Positions 1 to 10,504 of a stretch of 64,000 bases of DNA are shown here, in pieces. The translations under genes and the position numbers were made by a program. Under the pieces are notes generated by a model. That model saw only the letters and a program-made list of their open reading frames with translations, was not told the origin of the DNA and ran no database searches. Origin of the DNA: Hermetia illucens (taxonomy: Eukaryota; Arthropoda; Insecta; Diptera; Stratiomyidae); NCBI RefSeq assembly GCF_905115235.1, contig NC_051855.1, positions 15,366,388 through 15,430,387 on the forward strand, in the 5' to 3' direction. Each line of letters starts with the position of its first letter. Within the stretch, counting starts at the first letter, position 1.

Positions 1-157
1 TCAAGTTTGCCAATGAGGTATTCGACAAGGATAGGGGTAAGAAGGGGAATGGTAGGCGATGCGAGGCAGGCTACATCTACTATCGGGAGGGATTAGGAGG
101 AAGGGGGAGGAACATAGACTGACGAAAATTAGCAGCAGAGTAAATCACAAGATAGTT

Positions 158-175
158 GGGGGGGGGGGGGGGGGG
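158..175. repeat. 18-nt poly-G run
   Basis: An uninterrupted run of 18 G residues lies inside transposon-derived sequence. Homopolymers of this length are prone to sequencing and assembly length errors, so the exact length is uncertain. Confidence 0.9.
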
Positions 176-391
176 TTAGCTGAGAAGCCAGAGGATTTAA
201 TGGACGGAGGGGATAAACTGAGCAGGGCAGCGAGAGTTGCGAATGTGGGACGAGAAAGGTTTCAGATTTCCGCGCTTTAGTGAGTCTTCCACGCTGGACA
301 AATATTAAGGATTTGACTTGGTCGAAAGTCTCGCTTCCGCCCAGAAGAATGAACAGCGGCAGATTGCCGCAATCCAACTGCTAATGAATCT

Positions 392-1110
392 ATGAAGTTA
401 AACATAGTCACATTTAACTCCGCGTTCCTGGTCTTACACGCCCAACGTGCCACTGCCCAAGCGTTGGTTGACACTCTGAAAGCAGACATATTTTGGGTTT
501 CGGAGACTCATCTAAGTCATAGTATGTCTATGTCAATTTCACCGGATACAGCACTATTCGGCATAACAGCAACACGGGCGCTGCCCTTCTAGTAAAAAAA
601 GAGTACCATTTTGAGGAAGTCGTCATCGATGAGTTACTAGTCTGTTCCGCTGTACCCGCAATAGTGACAACGAATGATAATAAGCGGATTTTGGTAGTTT
701 CCGTTTATATCAAATGCAATTCCTGAAGTGAGCAACTTGGCCATGACTTAAAAGTCTTGGGCGATCTCCAGTTAAAATCAAAATATCTTATCTTCGGTGG
801 TGACTTTAATTCACGGCACAAATCGTGGGGCGATAAGAAAGAAAATTTAAATGGGAAAACCCTGTACAACTGGATCCACGACCCTTTCACGCCAGCCAAC
901 CTTGAGGTGGTCTCGTCGGATTCGCCGACAAGACTCACTAGTCAATACATCATTGACTTTTTCCTGCTGCCTGATGAAATCAAGCAAAGTTTTCAGGTAA
1001 CTTCCTGTAAAATTTTGCCAGGCATGTCCAACCATTTTGCAGTTGAACTCAAAATGGTCTCAACTTCACAACTGCAGAACCATCAGATCATTCGTCCACA
1101 CTAATTGGGA
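392..1110 (+). mobile_element. Jockey-like LINE endonuclease fragment
   Basis: Two neighbouring open segments (392-592 and 757-1104) give the N-terminal and C-terminal halves of an AP-type endonuclease. The first contains an ETHLS-type segment. The second contains GGDFNSRHKSWGD, then an NGKTLY block, an IDFFLL segment and SNHFAVEL, the usual order in Jockey-clade ORF2 endonucleases. The intervening sequence has lost the reading frame and the reverse transcriptase is absent. It is a dead fragment, and the clade assignment rests on motif recognition only. Confidence 0.65.
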
Positions 1111-1159
1111 CAAATTCAAGTCAGACTTAGCATCAATGCTGAACTTGAAAAAACTCGCT

Positions 1160-1232
1160 ACAGATCGCGTGCGTGGATTTCATCATCGTAGCTGTTATCG
1201 GTTGTGATTTTCGACCCTAGATAGGAGAAATT
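1160..1232 (-). mobile_element. Fragment of RTE-like LINE family A
   Basis: The reverse complement matches positions ~48,133-48,210 of the long family A copy nearly base for base. That stretch encodes the segment FSYLGSKITTDNSYDDEI near the end of the reverse transcriptase. Both ends stop abruptly against unrelated transposon debris. Confidence 0.75.
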
Positions 1233-1257
1233 GTCAACGGTGTCAGCGTGAAATATG

Positions 1258-1483
1258 CCCGGGTTAAATGCTCTCGCAACGGTTTGATTTTTTCTCGCGC
1301 TTTTATATGCTTCCGTCTAACGGTACCTGGCCCCTTGACGGTTGGAATATATGGCATGAGCATGAACTAGTGATCGTAGCGCCATGTAGTTGTAGCGGCA
1401 AAATATTGAGCTCCGCTTCATGTATTCGCTGAATTAACATTCTAATTTCGACCAACAATAGATGGCGTCCATGGGAGCATTTA
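1258..1483 (-). repeat. ~225-bp repeat, copy 1 (probable LINE 3' UTR)
   Basis: This block is about 90% identical to 1,989-2,213, in the same orientation and roughly 731 bp apart. On the minus strand it directly follows an R1-like C-terminal coding fragment (1,490-1,860), so a LINE 3' untranslated region is the simplest reading. No coding function is apparent. Confidence 0.6.
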
Positions 1484-1489
1484 TGAGTG

Positions 1490-1860
1490 ATTTAGTTTTG
1501 AATTTTTTGGTAATAAAGTACGGCTCCCTAGGTGACTAAGGACTCCTTAGGCGGTTGAAGACAAATTGAAAACTCTGAATTGCACACTAACTATGAAGAA
1601 GCTTGTCTTATTTTCCGAGGTCAAAGCGAACCCCCAAGAAACAAAAGTGTGGTGGACCTCGTCCACAACTTCATTGCAAAACACATAATCCGGAGAACGC
1701 GCCTTTCCAATCTTGTGCAGGTAAGACTGAAAACTTCCATGCCCACTTAAAAATTGGGTAAGGAAATAGTCAGTCTCACCATGCTTCCGATTCAGCCACG
1801 CACCTAAGTTGCCGATGAGCCTCGCAGTCCATCTGCCTCTAGTTTCATTTTGCTACGAGA
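1490..1860 (-). mobile_element. R1-like LINE C-terminal fragment
   Basis: Read on the minus strand, broken frames spell pieces of the region downstream of an R1-clade reverse transcriptase: a TQFLTGHGSF-like stretch, a YLHKIGKA-like stretch and a Cys-containing segment before HTF. The order and spacing match R1/I-group elements. It is heavily decayed, with several frame changes over 370 bp. Confidence 0.5.
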
Positions 1861-1988
1861 GCTGCCACTCATCTAGAGTTGCCGTTCTTCGCGAGCAACC
1901 ACCTCCCTTGCGCTTGTATATGGCCTGATGCTCCTTAGCAATCCTTCTGGTAGCTTTGATTTGCTACGTCTGTACGTGAAATATTCCT

Positions 1989-2213
1989 GGGTTAAATGCT
2001 TTGATGACGGTTTGATTTTCTCTCGCGCGTTTTTATGCTTCCGTCTAACGGTACCTGGCCCCTTGATGGTTGGAATATATGACATGAGTGTGAACTAGTG
2101 ATCGTAGCGCCATGTAGTTGTAGCGGCAAAATATTGAGCTCCGCTTCATGTATTCGCTGAATTAACATTCTAATTTCGACCAACAATAGATGGCACGCAT
2201 GGGGCATTTACCA
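1989..2213 (-). repeat. ~225-bp repeat, copy 2 (probable LINE 3' UTR)
   Basis: Second copy of the block at 1,258-1,483, diverged by scattered substitutions and small indels. On the minus strand it lies downstream of another LINE C-terminal fragment (2,250-2,480). This suggests two separate, 5'-truncated insertions sharing one 3' end. Confidence 0.6.
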
Positions 2214-2249
2214 GTGGTTCAGTGGTGCCTCCACAGAAGGGTCCATATT

Positions 2250-2480
2250 TTATATCCGTAGCGTAGCATAGCCCTTACTATTGTTTTGTATGCTCGGAGC
2301 TTTTAAAATCAACAGCAACGATAAGGAACCTCTGTTTGCCAGCTGAACTCGTTCATTCCATTTCCATCTTTCATCAGTTGCACACCTAAGTATATAAAAC
2401 GACGATAGGAACTCCTTACGGCAAGGCGTCGTGATGATCTCACGTCGAGAGGACCTGCTTCGATTGTAGAAACAATAATT
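2250..2480 (-). mobile_element. RTE-like LINE C-terminal fragment
   Basis: The minus strand encodes an FIYLGVQLMKDGN-type segment followed by a degenerate QVANR..L..ILKA.SI segment. This is the block just C-terminal to the reverse transcriptase in RTE-type LINEs. It is truncated on both sides. It differs from families A and B, so it is a third lineage. Confidence 0.45.
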
Positions 2481-2483
2481 GTT

Positions 2484-2690
2484 GGCGCAACAGTCCATAT
2501 TGGTTCAAGGCCTTAACGTGTGTTAGAGCACTTCATTCAAGACCGTAATGTGGTCAGCAATGCGCTCGCCCGCAATTATTACTCTGATTTGACTCAGGTA
2601 CTTATTTACAGCTGAGTAGACTGGTATTCGACATCCAGTCACGCTAACAAATCCCTCCGCCACCAGTGAGATTTGAACCGCTACCGAAAA
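2484..2690 (-). mobile_element. tRNA-derived SINE remnant
   Basis: On the minus strand the sequence begins near 2,680 with GGTTCAAATCTCACTG, a good match to a tRNA-type RNA polymerase III B box. A non-coding body follows, of the kind seen in insect tRNA-derived SINEs, ending near 2,484 in a GCGCCAAC-like end. A clear A box is not visible, so the 5' part may be truncated. Confidence 0.5.
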
Positions 2691-2965
2691 CCGTAGAAAC
2701 TTACTTTCGATATTATTCGACTCCCATTTGCGATGCGGCTAAAGTTGTTGGAGAATGCAATCTATCAGAGATCGCTAATGCCAACCAAATTTTCTATGAA
2801 GCCCAGTTTACCCTAGTTTGTAACAACTACTCCCTCAGCGCTCACCAAAATGGGAATCTGACCGTATTTATTTGGCACCTTAGTCGTTAGAAATTAACAG
2901 CATTCGTGCGGTCGTTTCAGCAGCATCCATTACAAAGCGGAACACAATTACTTGAAATTCATCTC

Positions 2966-3014
2966 TTTATTTCTAAGTTACAGTTCTACACAATAGCAAT
3001 CATAGATATTTATT
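2966..3014 (-). other. Polyadenylation signals of the large (-) gene
   Basis: Two AATAAA hexamers on the minus strand, at 3,014-3,009 and 2,971-2,966, lie 67-115 bp past the stop codon at 3,081. They set a short 3' UTR ending near 2,945-2,990. Confidence 0.6.
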
Positions 3015-3080
3015 ATACAATTAAAACTTTCAAGCTATGTATCTTAAATATATGTGTATGTACAATTCGAAAAATTACGT

Positions 3081-6000
3081 CTAAATATAGGGAGTTCCGG
3101 GCGGTGTCGTTGGAGGCTGCTGCGGTGGCAACTGTTGGGGTTGTTGCTGCTGCGGCGGGGGCACTCGGAATAGATGACGTGGCGACCCTACCCGCGGACT
3201 TCCGGTTCGATCCAGACCCCCGCCATGAATAAAATTGGCCATAGCTACAGGTGGTGGTGGAATGGTCGAGAAACAGTTAGGCATCCGATTCATCATCATG
3301 TGGGGCGGCGGCGGCGGTGTAGGTCCGCCGTAGTTGAAGCTTTGTGGGCGCGGTGGTAGCCCCATTGGGTGCGAATGAGGAGATGGAAGTTGTTGAGGTT
3401 GCGAAGGGGAATTATACATCATCATATTTGGATTGAAGGGTGGTGGTTGCGATGACGGAAGGTTACCAGGTCCGCCGGGAGTATCGTATCCTGTTGGATG
3501 AATTGGACCATTGGCTGAGGGCGGTGGTGTAGGGAAAGGTGGCGGAATGTGGGGGTTGAAGGCACGATTATGAAGAGTTGATGGTGGAGGCATGTTGTAC
3601 GGGCCGCGGACAATGTTAGGAGAGGGCCGACGGCTTTGCATTCGGTTGAAAATCTGACCGGGATAGCCAACCATGATTGGTATGGGAGGATGCGCTGACG
3701 GTGATTGTGACGACATTGGTTGAGGAGATTGCGACTGTGGTGCTTCATAGGAAGATGCTAAACACTGTGCTGTTACTTGAGGACCTTGGTTGTATGGCAA
3801 AGGCGAATTGCTATTCATTCTCATGCTCACTATGTTCTGTATCGGCTGTGGGGGAGAGCCAATCGGCTGAAGCGGTACATTTGATGGCGGCGTAGCTTCA
3901 TCCCTTTGTTCTGTCAATGACGGCGGCAGCGGAGCTTCTGCTTTTTTCAACTCCGTAGGAGTGCCAAGTTGTTTTTCATCAACCTCCTCGGCATCCTCTG
4001 TCGCGGAACAATTTACAGTCGTATCGTCTTTATTTGAGGGGCTATTCGAGCCGGGATTGTCATTGTTTTGCATCGATGCTGCGGTCTTGTTCGGTTGGCT
4101 GCCATCTATTGTTGTATCTCCATTTTCAGCTGGTAAACTGTCTATATTTACTTTGATAGTTGATTTTCCGTTGTTCTGTAACAATCGCGGAGGAATGGCG
4201 TTCTCCATGGGAGATACGTACATCATGTTGTACACTGGATCAAAGTGAAAGTAGAGCAGCTCTTCGGGGCTAGCGGGGCGAATGAGGATGGGTTGAGGAA
4301 GGTGAGCTGGCGGTGAACCCGGCGGCGGCGGTGGTGGAGGGGCATCCCACAGTTCTGGGTCAATTTTCGCTTCTACTGTCGTAGTTGTTACGTCCGCCTT
4401 AAGAAGGAATAGTAAAAACAAACGATTGTTACTCCTAATCAATATTTAAATGAATTCAAAATGTCAACTAACTTCCGCCAGAAGTTCATTCTCCTTATTC
4501 TCACTCATCATACGGCGTTGTTTCTTTTTCAGTCGCTTCCGTATAAATTTCAAAGTAGCCTCTTCATCCGACGATGCAGAACTTGTGCGTCCCGGTGGAA
4601 TCCCATCAGCAAACAGCACTTTTTTCTTCTCTTTGGCAGAAATCGTCCTAAAAGTACATACATTAGTTATGAAACCAAATCTTAATTCAATCTAACTTAC
4701 GAATTCCCTTTGCTCTTAAGTATACCACGCGGACTATCCTCAGTCTCTTTATTCAATCGCATCACAGCTGAAACAACATGTCTACGCGCCACCTCATTTC
4801 GCCAAGAATGTCCTTTCTTCAACGATGATTTCACGTCAGTTTTGTTCTCTTCTTTTGATTCTTCGACACTAGGGGTTTCTTGAGGCTCCAGATCGTTTTC
4901 AACAGGTTCCTGTTTTATGTCTGAAATCGGGGGCGCAATTGCCACGGGGGCTACTTCCGTCATAACACTACTAATCGTGGCTGCAGGTACGATCTCCAAG
5001 ACGTTTCCTTTCTGCACGGCAAATGGTTTGGTTGGAGCAATTTTCGCCTCGTCATGATGGAGAATCTCAGTGTTCTGTTGGCCTGTAATTGCTATTTTGC
5101 GACTGGGTAGGGAATTCGAAGCGTTGTCGAATTCTCGTTTAAAAATATAATTGTCCGAGGAGCCAATGACCGGGATAGACAAGTACGAGTTCGATTCGTT
5201 GGCAGTGGCGTTTGTGGAGCGACTTAATTCCGGATATTCCGATTGTTCTGGATAGCCCGAGGGATAGTTGATTGGCGAATTCATATATTCATTGGCATAA
5301 ATTGCGTTGTATTGGGAGTAATCATCGTAAGAATTCGGATAGCGGGGTTGGTTGTTTTCAGCTTTATCGTCCGAACCATTCATTGACATTACGCGGGGAT
5401 AGTAGTAACTCTCGGCAATATAGTATTGGGAGTAGCGTTCAATATTCCAGGTGGGATATAATTCGGAAGCCTGTAGCCTTTGAGGAGAATCGATGTCTTT
5501 TTTTTGTTGCGGCGGACTGGGTGATGGGCTGCGCGATGAAGACGACCGGCTGTGACTTGGTGATGGAACTGACCGATATGGTGGCGGACTCCGGGAAAAC
5601 CGACGCGGTCTATGAATTCTGGAGTTGGTTTTATCTTTATGACGTCTCGATGAGTTACGACTTGATGCCGGGCTGTAGTCGCGCTTTTTCGAACGTCCCT
5701 TGCTTCGATCCCTACTGGGAGACGTTCGACTACGTCGCGTGGGACTCAATGACAACGACCGCTCGCATCGTTCTGATGATTTACTCTTCCTTTGATCATC
5801 AGATCTCTCATCTAGTTTGGTTGGACTACATCTGGATTTGCTGCTGTCCTTTGGTTTCATCAGTCTTTCAGTGAAATCTTGATCATCGTCAGCGATCGCA
5901 TTGTCCTGCATCGCGCCAGGCTTTGTTGGGGTCGTATGAAGCTTCTTCATTGGGCTTGAATTCTTATTGGTTATCGTCATTTTAATCGCTTCTCGTTTCG

Positions 6001-8682
6001 CATCGAAGATTATCCCATTAATGTCGCTAGCTTGTGATGGCGGAGTAACAGGTTCAGAATCATTGCTTTTAGTGCTCTCCTCGTCCTTGGAATCTTCAGA
6101 GTCTGTTCCTAATATTTTCTTTCGTAAATGCAGCCGCCTGATGGCTTGATTGCGAAGAAGCATATGCCTTTCGGCTCTGATCAGCTTCTCCAATCCTAAG
6201 AGGCATTGTCGATCTTCCTCATCCATTCCATCGATCTGTTGCCGTATCATTTTAAGCATACCCCGACGTTTCTGGAGAGAACGAAGCTTCTTGAGATCCT
6301 CGGATGTGATGTCTGAAAGCTCATCCGTGTCAGACGTTGCATCCTCATCGTCCACGCTGCTCACTATTGTTTGTTGTTCAGCTGGTTCCGATGGGGATTT
6401 CACCCGTTTTCTCTTCCTTTTTTTCTTACGATGGGTATCCCCCATTATTGACCCTTTTTCCGTTGAGTCTGTATCCGAAGTGTCATTGCTCTTGCTCGAC
6501 GATGAATTGGACGACGGAGAATGGGATGATGTGGATGTGGATGAGGGCGACCGAGTAGCCGGGGCGGATTGAGACAGAAAACCGGATTCATCCTCGTCAG
6601 TGCTATTGTTCGGATTTTCAATGGTCAACTTGGAGATATCAGAAGTTTCGCTCGTCACCTCTGCAGTTTTACCACCTTTGAAATCAGGATCTTCACGAAC
6701 ACTCTGGAGAAACTGCTCATAAATATTCTCCATTTCAAATAGATGCTTTGATTTTTGCGGCGGTGGAGTTAAACTCTCCTCATCACTGACTACTTGCTGT
6801 AGTCTTTCATGTCCAACTGGACGACTGTCTTTCGGAAGTTCGAAGAAGTCACAACTTAATCGTTTGTCTTCGTCGAAGTCACAGGCGACCATACTTTCGA
6901 CTATTTCATCTGGCGGGCTGGGGTTAACAAAGATCGGGGTGCCTAGACCGTCTTTCACGCTCTCTGAATTAGAATCGCCACTTGCGCTTTGCGGCGATGA
7001 GGAAGGACAATCTGGAACAAAGACTCCCATTTGATCCTCTCCTTTTCTTAATGGAAACGATGTAGGAATTTCATCTTTGCTGGAGTCTTCATCTTCTTCC
7101 TCCCAATTTGGTAAGTAGTCATCGGTATCGGGGCTATTGTCGTCGACATTAGACGAAACCCCGGGAACCGGAATGAGACTCGAAAGGAGCGGACTATCTT
7201 TACTGGACGAAACAGCATTAGATGTACTCTCTTCCGTTTGCGATAATTCCCGAGATTCTTCCTTTGCAATGGGAAATTCATCAATGTCTTCCTCGAAATT
7301 GAAATCTTCGGCGGCAAAAGAAAGCATTCCCATTTTGGGCCCTTTCTCCTGAGTAGATTGTTTGCTTTTCTTCTTCGATTTTTTACTAGAGAGCGAAAGA
7401 TCTTCTCCGTCTTTCGAGCGGGATGATCGCTTCTTTTTCTTTGTGCGCTTCTCCTTTTCCGACGACTTTTCACTTTTTTCATCCGCCGGTACCGAACGTT
7501 TCTTCTTTGATTTCTTCCTTGATTTTGACTTCAATTTCTTTTTAAAACCGCGTGCAAGGGAATTGCATGCGAAGGAGATGACGGGCTTGGTCCTGGTGTA
7601 CCTAAAATTGGAAAAAATCGACGAGATAAAGCGGGCATGGCTCCGGCAAAACGACATTATACCGTATTAAGTCAGTTTGATAGAATTCTTCAGGGCGGAA
7701 ACCAATACTAGGTCGAACAATGAAGCTCAATTGGCGACTCTGTCTCTCTGCCTGGCCGTCCTCAGTCGACGGTCGGTTTTGTGGACGCTGATCTTGCGAA
7801 CGGCGCATTTCACGTTTCAGGCGACGACTATCAGAGGAGTCACGTTGGCCACTGCCTCTCCGCTCACGCCTAAGTTTCAGTTTTCCTTTTGATGAAAAGG
7901 GTGAGCTTGTGCTACGTCTACGGCGCCGATAGGCTTCAGGCTTCGCTCGCTTGTGCCGCCGTTCGGCCATCATAGCGCCGCCGTCACGGTTGTCCTCGTC
8001 CTCATAGCATTTGATCGCCTCCAAAGAAGGAGTTACGGTTGGTTGCGATGTGCTCGACTTGTTACTGTCGTACGAGTCGACAGTTATCCGGTGTATCATT
8101 GCTTCATTATAGTAGATAGGGATTTTCACCCGCTCTGGAGAGAAAGAAAAACAATCAAAAAGGCGACCGAGGGTGGTTTACTTAACATTTACCTTCTTCT
8201 CGCTTCATAACCTCAATTTCCTTGATCGTTAGCTGCGCCTTTTCATGAGGCGATAGCAGTTTCCTGTCCTTCTTGGCTCCTCCATTCGAACTGCCAGCGC
8301 TGGACTCTGTGGATGATTTCGATTTTGGTTTCTTCGGGGTTGTGTTGATGCGCGACTCCATCTGGATCTTCTTTTGTATGCCAAGTGCTTTCAGGCGTTG
8401 TTTGGCTTTTTCCTTGCCCAAAACTGGCTTCCGCGGCGAGAAGACAATCTGTGGGGAATTGGCCACTTCCAACTGTTGGCCGCCCGTGTCAGTCTGCATT
8501 TCAAACTCCGAGGGTTTTGTATTTTCTTCCGCTGGGAGTTCACCCTCCTCGATTTCATTGCTGCTATTCGCTGTCGGCGTTGTAGGTCTTTGTGCAAGCT
8601 GAATGCCATTTTCGTTCAGCTCTGCTGAGGGCACTGAATCGCAATTGAGGCTGCGGTTGACTGTGAGGATTATCGTATCCAT
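3081..8682 (-). CDS. Large low-complexity RS/Pro-rich nuclear-type protein with SILK and RVxF PP1-docking motifs
   Basis: Five exons join without breaking frame: 8682-8193, 8134-7663, 7601-4701, 4647-4473 and 4397-3081 (phases 1, 2, 2, 0). They have GT-AG borders and predict 1,784 residues. The start is the ATG at 8,682, followed by an EEGEL acidic stretch. Visible parts: a Lys-rich nuclear-localisation-like block (about 335-400), long Ser/Asp/Glu-rich acidic tracts, an RS/SP-rich region (about 900-1015), a Tyr/Asn-rich segment (about 1020-1090) and a Pro/Gln-rich tail (about 1560-1784). No globular domain or zinc finger is visible. GILK at 1280-1283 and KKVLF at 1296-1300 form the SILK plus RVxF pair used by protein phosphatase 1 partners, split by intron 3. 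The family is not recognised. A nuclear RNA-processing or chromatin role is inference from composition. Long open frames on the opposite strand here are shadows. Confidence 0.85.
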
Positions 8683-9344
8683 TTACGGAGGACACAGTGC
8701 AAAACAACATTCACAACTACGCTGTCAAGTAGTAACACTGCATGTTCGTCGTGCTTCAGAAACAATACCTAGCAATCCTATAAGAGCGGTGCCCACATTT
8801 ACCGCAAGAAACTCAGTTTTGGAATTGATAGTGACAAATTTTCTTGCGATTCAATGAAAACGGCCCGACATCACTCGCCCGACCTACCACTTTCCAGACT
8901 TTGCATTGACTTTTCACCGTGAATATGTGCACCAGTTGTATTGACTTTTCATTGTGAATATGCAGCCAAATGCCGTGGTAATACCCTGTTGGGAAGCAGC
9001 TCTAGTCCACCACCAGCTGACTGACTAGTACCGCTTGCAGGTCGACGATCACAGCCAAAATACAATGAGTGCGTGTAGGCATATGCGCAACGCAAACTCC
9101 GAATTCTACGCTAGTGGGTAGAAAATATGACTCTTTTCGGGGAGTCGTTAGCGGCGGAACAGTCCATTGGACCCGAGGAAAGTTTAAAAAATGTCCATAA
9201 ATGCAGATAGGATCTACGCTGTTAAAGGAAGGGGAGGTTCAGAAAGCATAGGCGGGAGGGGTAGTCCACACGAGGGAAGCTTTTCTTAAAGAAGAGAGAA
9301 CGGGTGAGTTTACGTTGCACATTTTCGAGGGTAAGACAATCACA
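8683..9344. other. Upstream region of the large (-) gene; no gene seen
   Basis: About 660 bp between the start of the large (-) gene and the next LINE fragment. It should contain that gene's promoter and 5' UTR. No TATA box or other core element stands out and no coding segment was recognised. Confidence 0.4.
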
Positions 9345-9695
9345 AAAACTGTTCCGCTCGAAACGTCTTATCATAGGGTGAAAGCTCTTACTGTACAAGA
9401 CAATGATCTTACCAGTCCTCATGTATTCCTCGGAGACTTAGGTTCTTAGCAAGAAGAACTGCGAACTCTTGGCCGCGTTCGAGAGAAGAGTCCTCCGAAG
9501 AATTTGGACGAGGGGAGAATGAGACATGAGGATGGACGACGAAATCTATGAGCGATACCATGACCGTCCGGTTGTGGATAAAATCCGGCTCAATAGGTTA
9601 CGGTGGGCGGGTCACTTAATCCGTATGGAGGAGGATGATCCAGCCCAGAAAGTCTATAAGGGCAATATCTATGGTAGAAAAAGAAGACGAGGAAT
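9345..9695 (+). mobile_element. Family A RTE-like LINE, C-terminal fragment
   Basis: Nearly identical to 48,250-48,605 of the long family A copy. It encodes the VLMYSSE-like block (here with in-frame damage) and the YHDRPVVDKIRLNRLRWAGH segment. It is truncated at both ends, lacks the usual 3' terminus, and has lost about 30 bp around 9,510-9,530 relative to the long copy. Confidence 0.8.
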
Positions 9696-9699
9696 GTGT

Positions 9700-10504
9700 C
9701 GATGGACTTCTCTGACGCCTGGATTCGAGTCCACGCTTATGGTCTTGTAAATTTGGAGCCTTATTTCTGGGCATCCTTTCACTGTTCATTATCTATAGGA
9801 ATGAGCAGTATGATTTGTTGGCTATCATTATTCGTCGCTGAATTTCGTCCTTTTCATTACCATCCTTTGCTATGTTTGCTCCTAGGCACACAAGGTTGTC
9901 CAGGATTACAAAATTAAACCCGCCCATTGTCAGGATGCCATGACAGTGGGGGAAAAAAAAACTAAATTTTGTTTTTTAAATGCCGAATAAAGAGTTTTTA
10001 TTGCTCATATACCGGTTTTTCAAGGACCAGTTGTCCTCCTTCTCAGTGAGAAAAACGCCATGGAAGTTACGCGCTCGCAATGTCCTGCATTTGGAACGGC
10101 ATTCACCGAAAGAAGCTCGCGAGCGCTTAACAGTCCGCAGCTGTTCTTCTGCTGTTTGTTGACAACTCACCCTTGGTTTCCAATGAATGGCTACGCCGAT
10201 ATCAGTTGAAACGTCAACCAGTGATTGTTTTACTGTCATGACGGCGCGGTTCCATTGTTCTGCGTGTACCCTTTACTCAATAGTTGGACAGCGATGTGAT
10301 TAATCCTTGGCTTTAGCAATTAATCTTAATTTTAAACAGCGTTTCCGCGATCTCTCCCCGGGACCTCCATTATTGTAGTTGTTTTGTTTGGCCATTTGAC
10401 GACGCAATTTGTCGACCTGTATATCCTTGCGCGATAGAGGAATCCTCAAGTTAGGATTCCTTCAGGAATCGTAGACTTTCTGGGAGGGTTTATAAGACCC
10501 AAGT
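9700..10504. other. Region upstream of the TMEM104 gene; nothing recognised
   Basis: Unique-looking sequence between the LINE fragment and the TMEM104 start codon. It contains an A-rich stretch at 9,951-9,963 and short open segments without recognisable similarity. The proximal part presumably carries the TMEM104 promoter and 5' UTR. Confidence 0.35.

Noticed and set aside
158-175. Poly-G run as a G-quadruplex regulatory element
   Set aside because: It is a single homopolymer in dead transposon sequence, with no nearby promoter and uncertain length.
1258-2213. Direct repeats considered as a pair of long terminal repeats
   Set aside because: No retrovirus-like coding region lies between them, there is no clear TG...CA border or primer-binding site, and the intervening sequence reads as an R1-like LINE tail.
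5272-7482. Long open frames in other frames at 5,272-5,874 (+), 6,150-6,572 (+) and 7,048-7,482 (-)
   Set aside because: They overlap exon 3 of the large (-) gene in other frames, and their composition is a mirror of its Ser/Asp/Lys-rich coding sequence.
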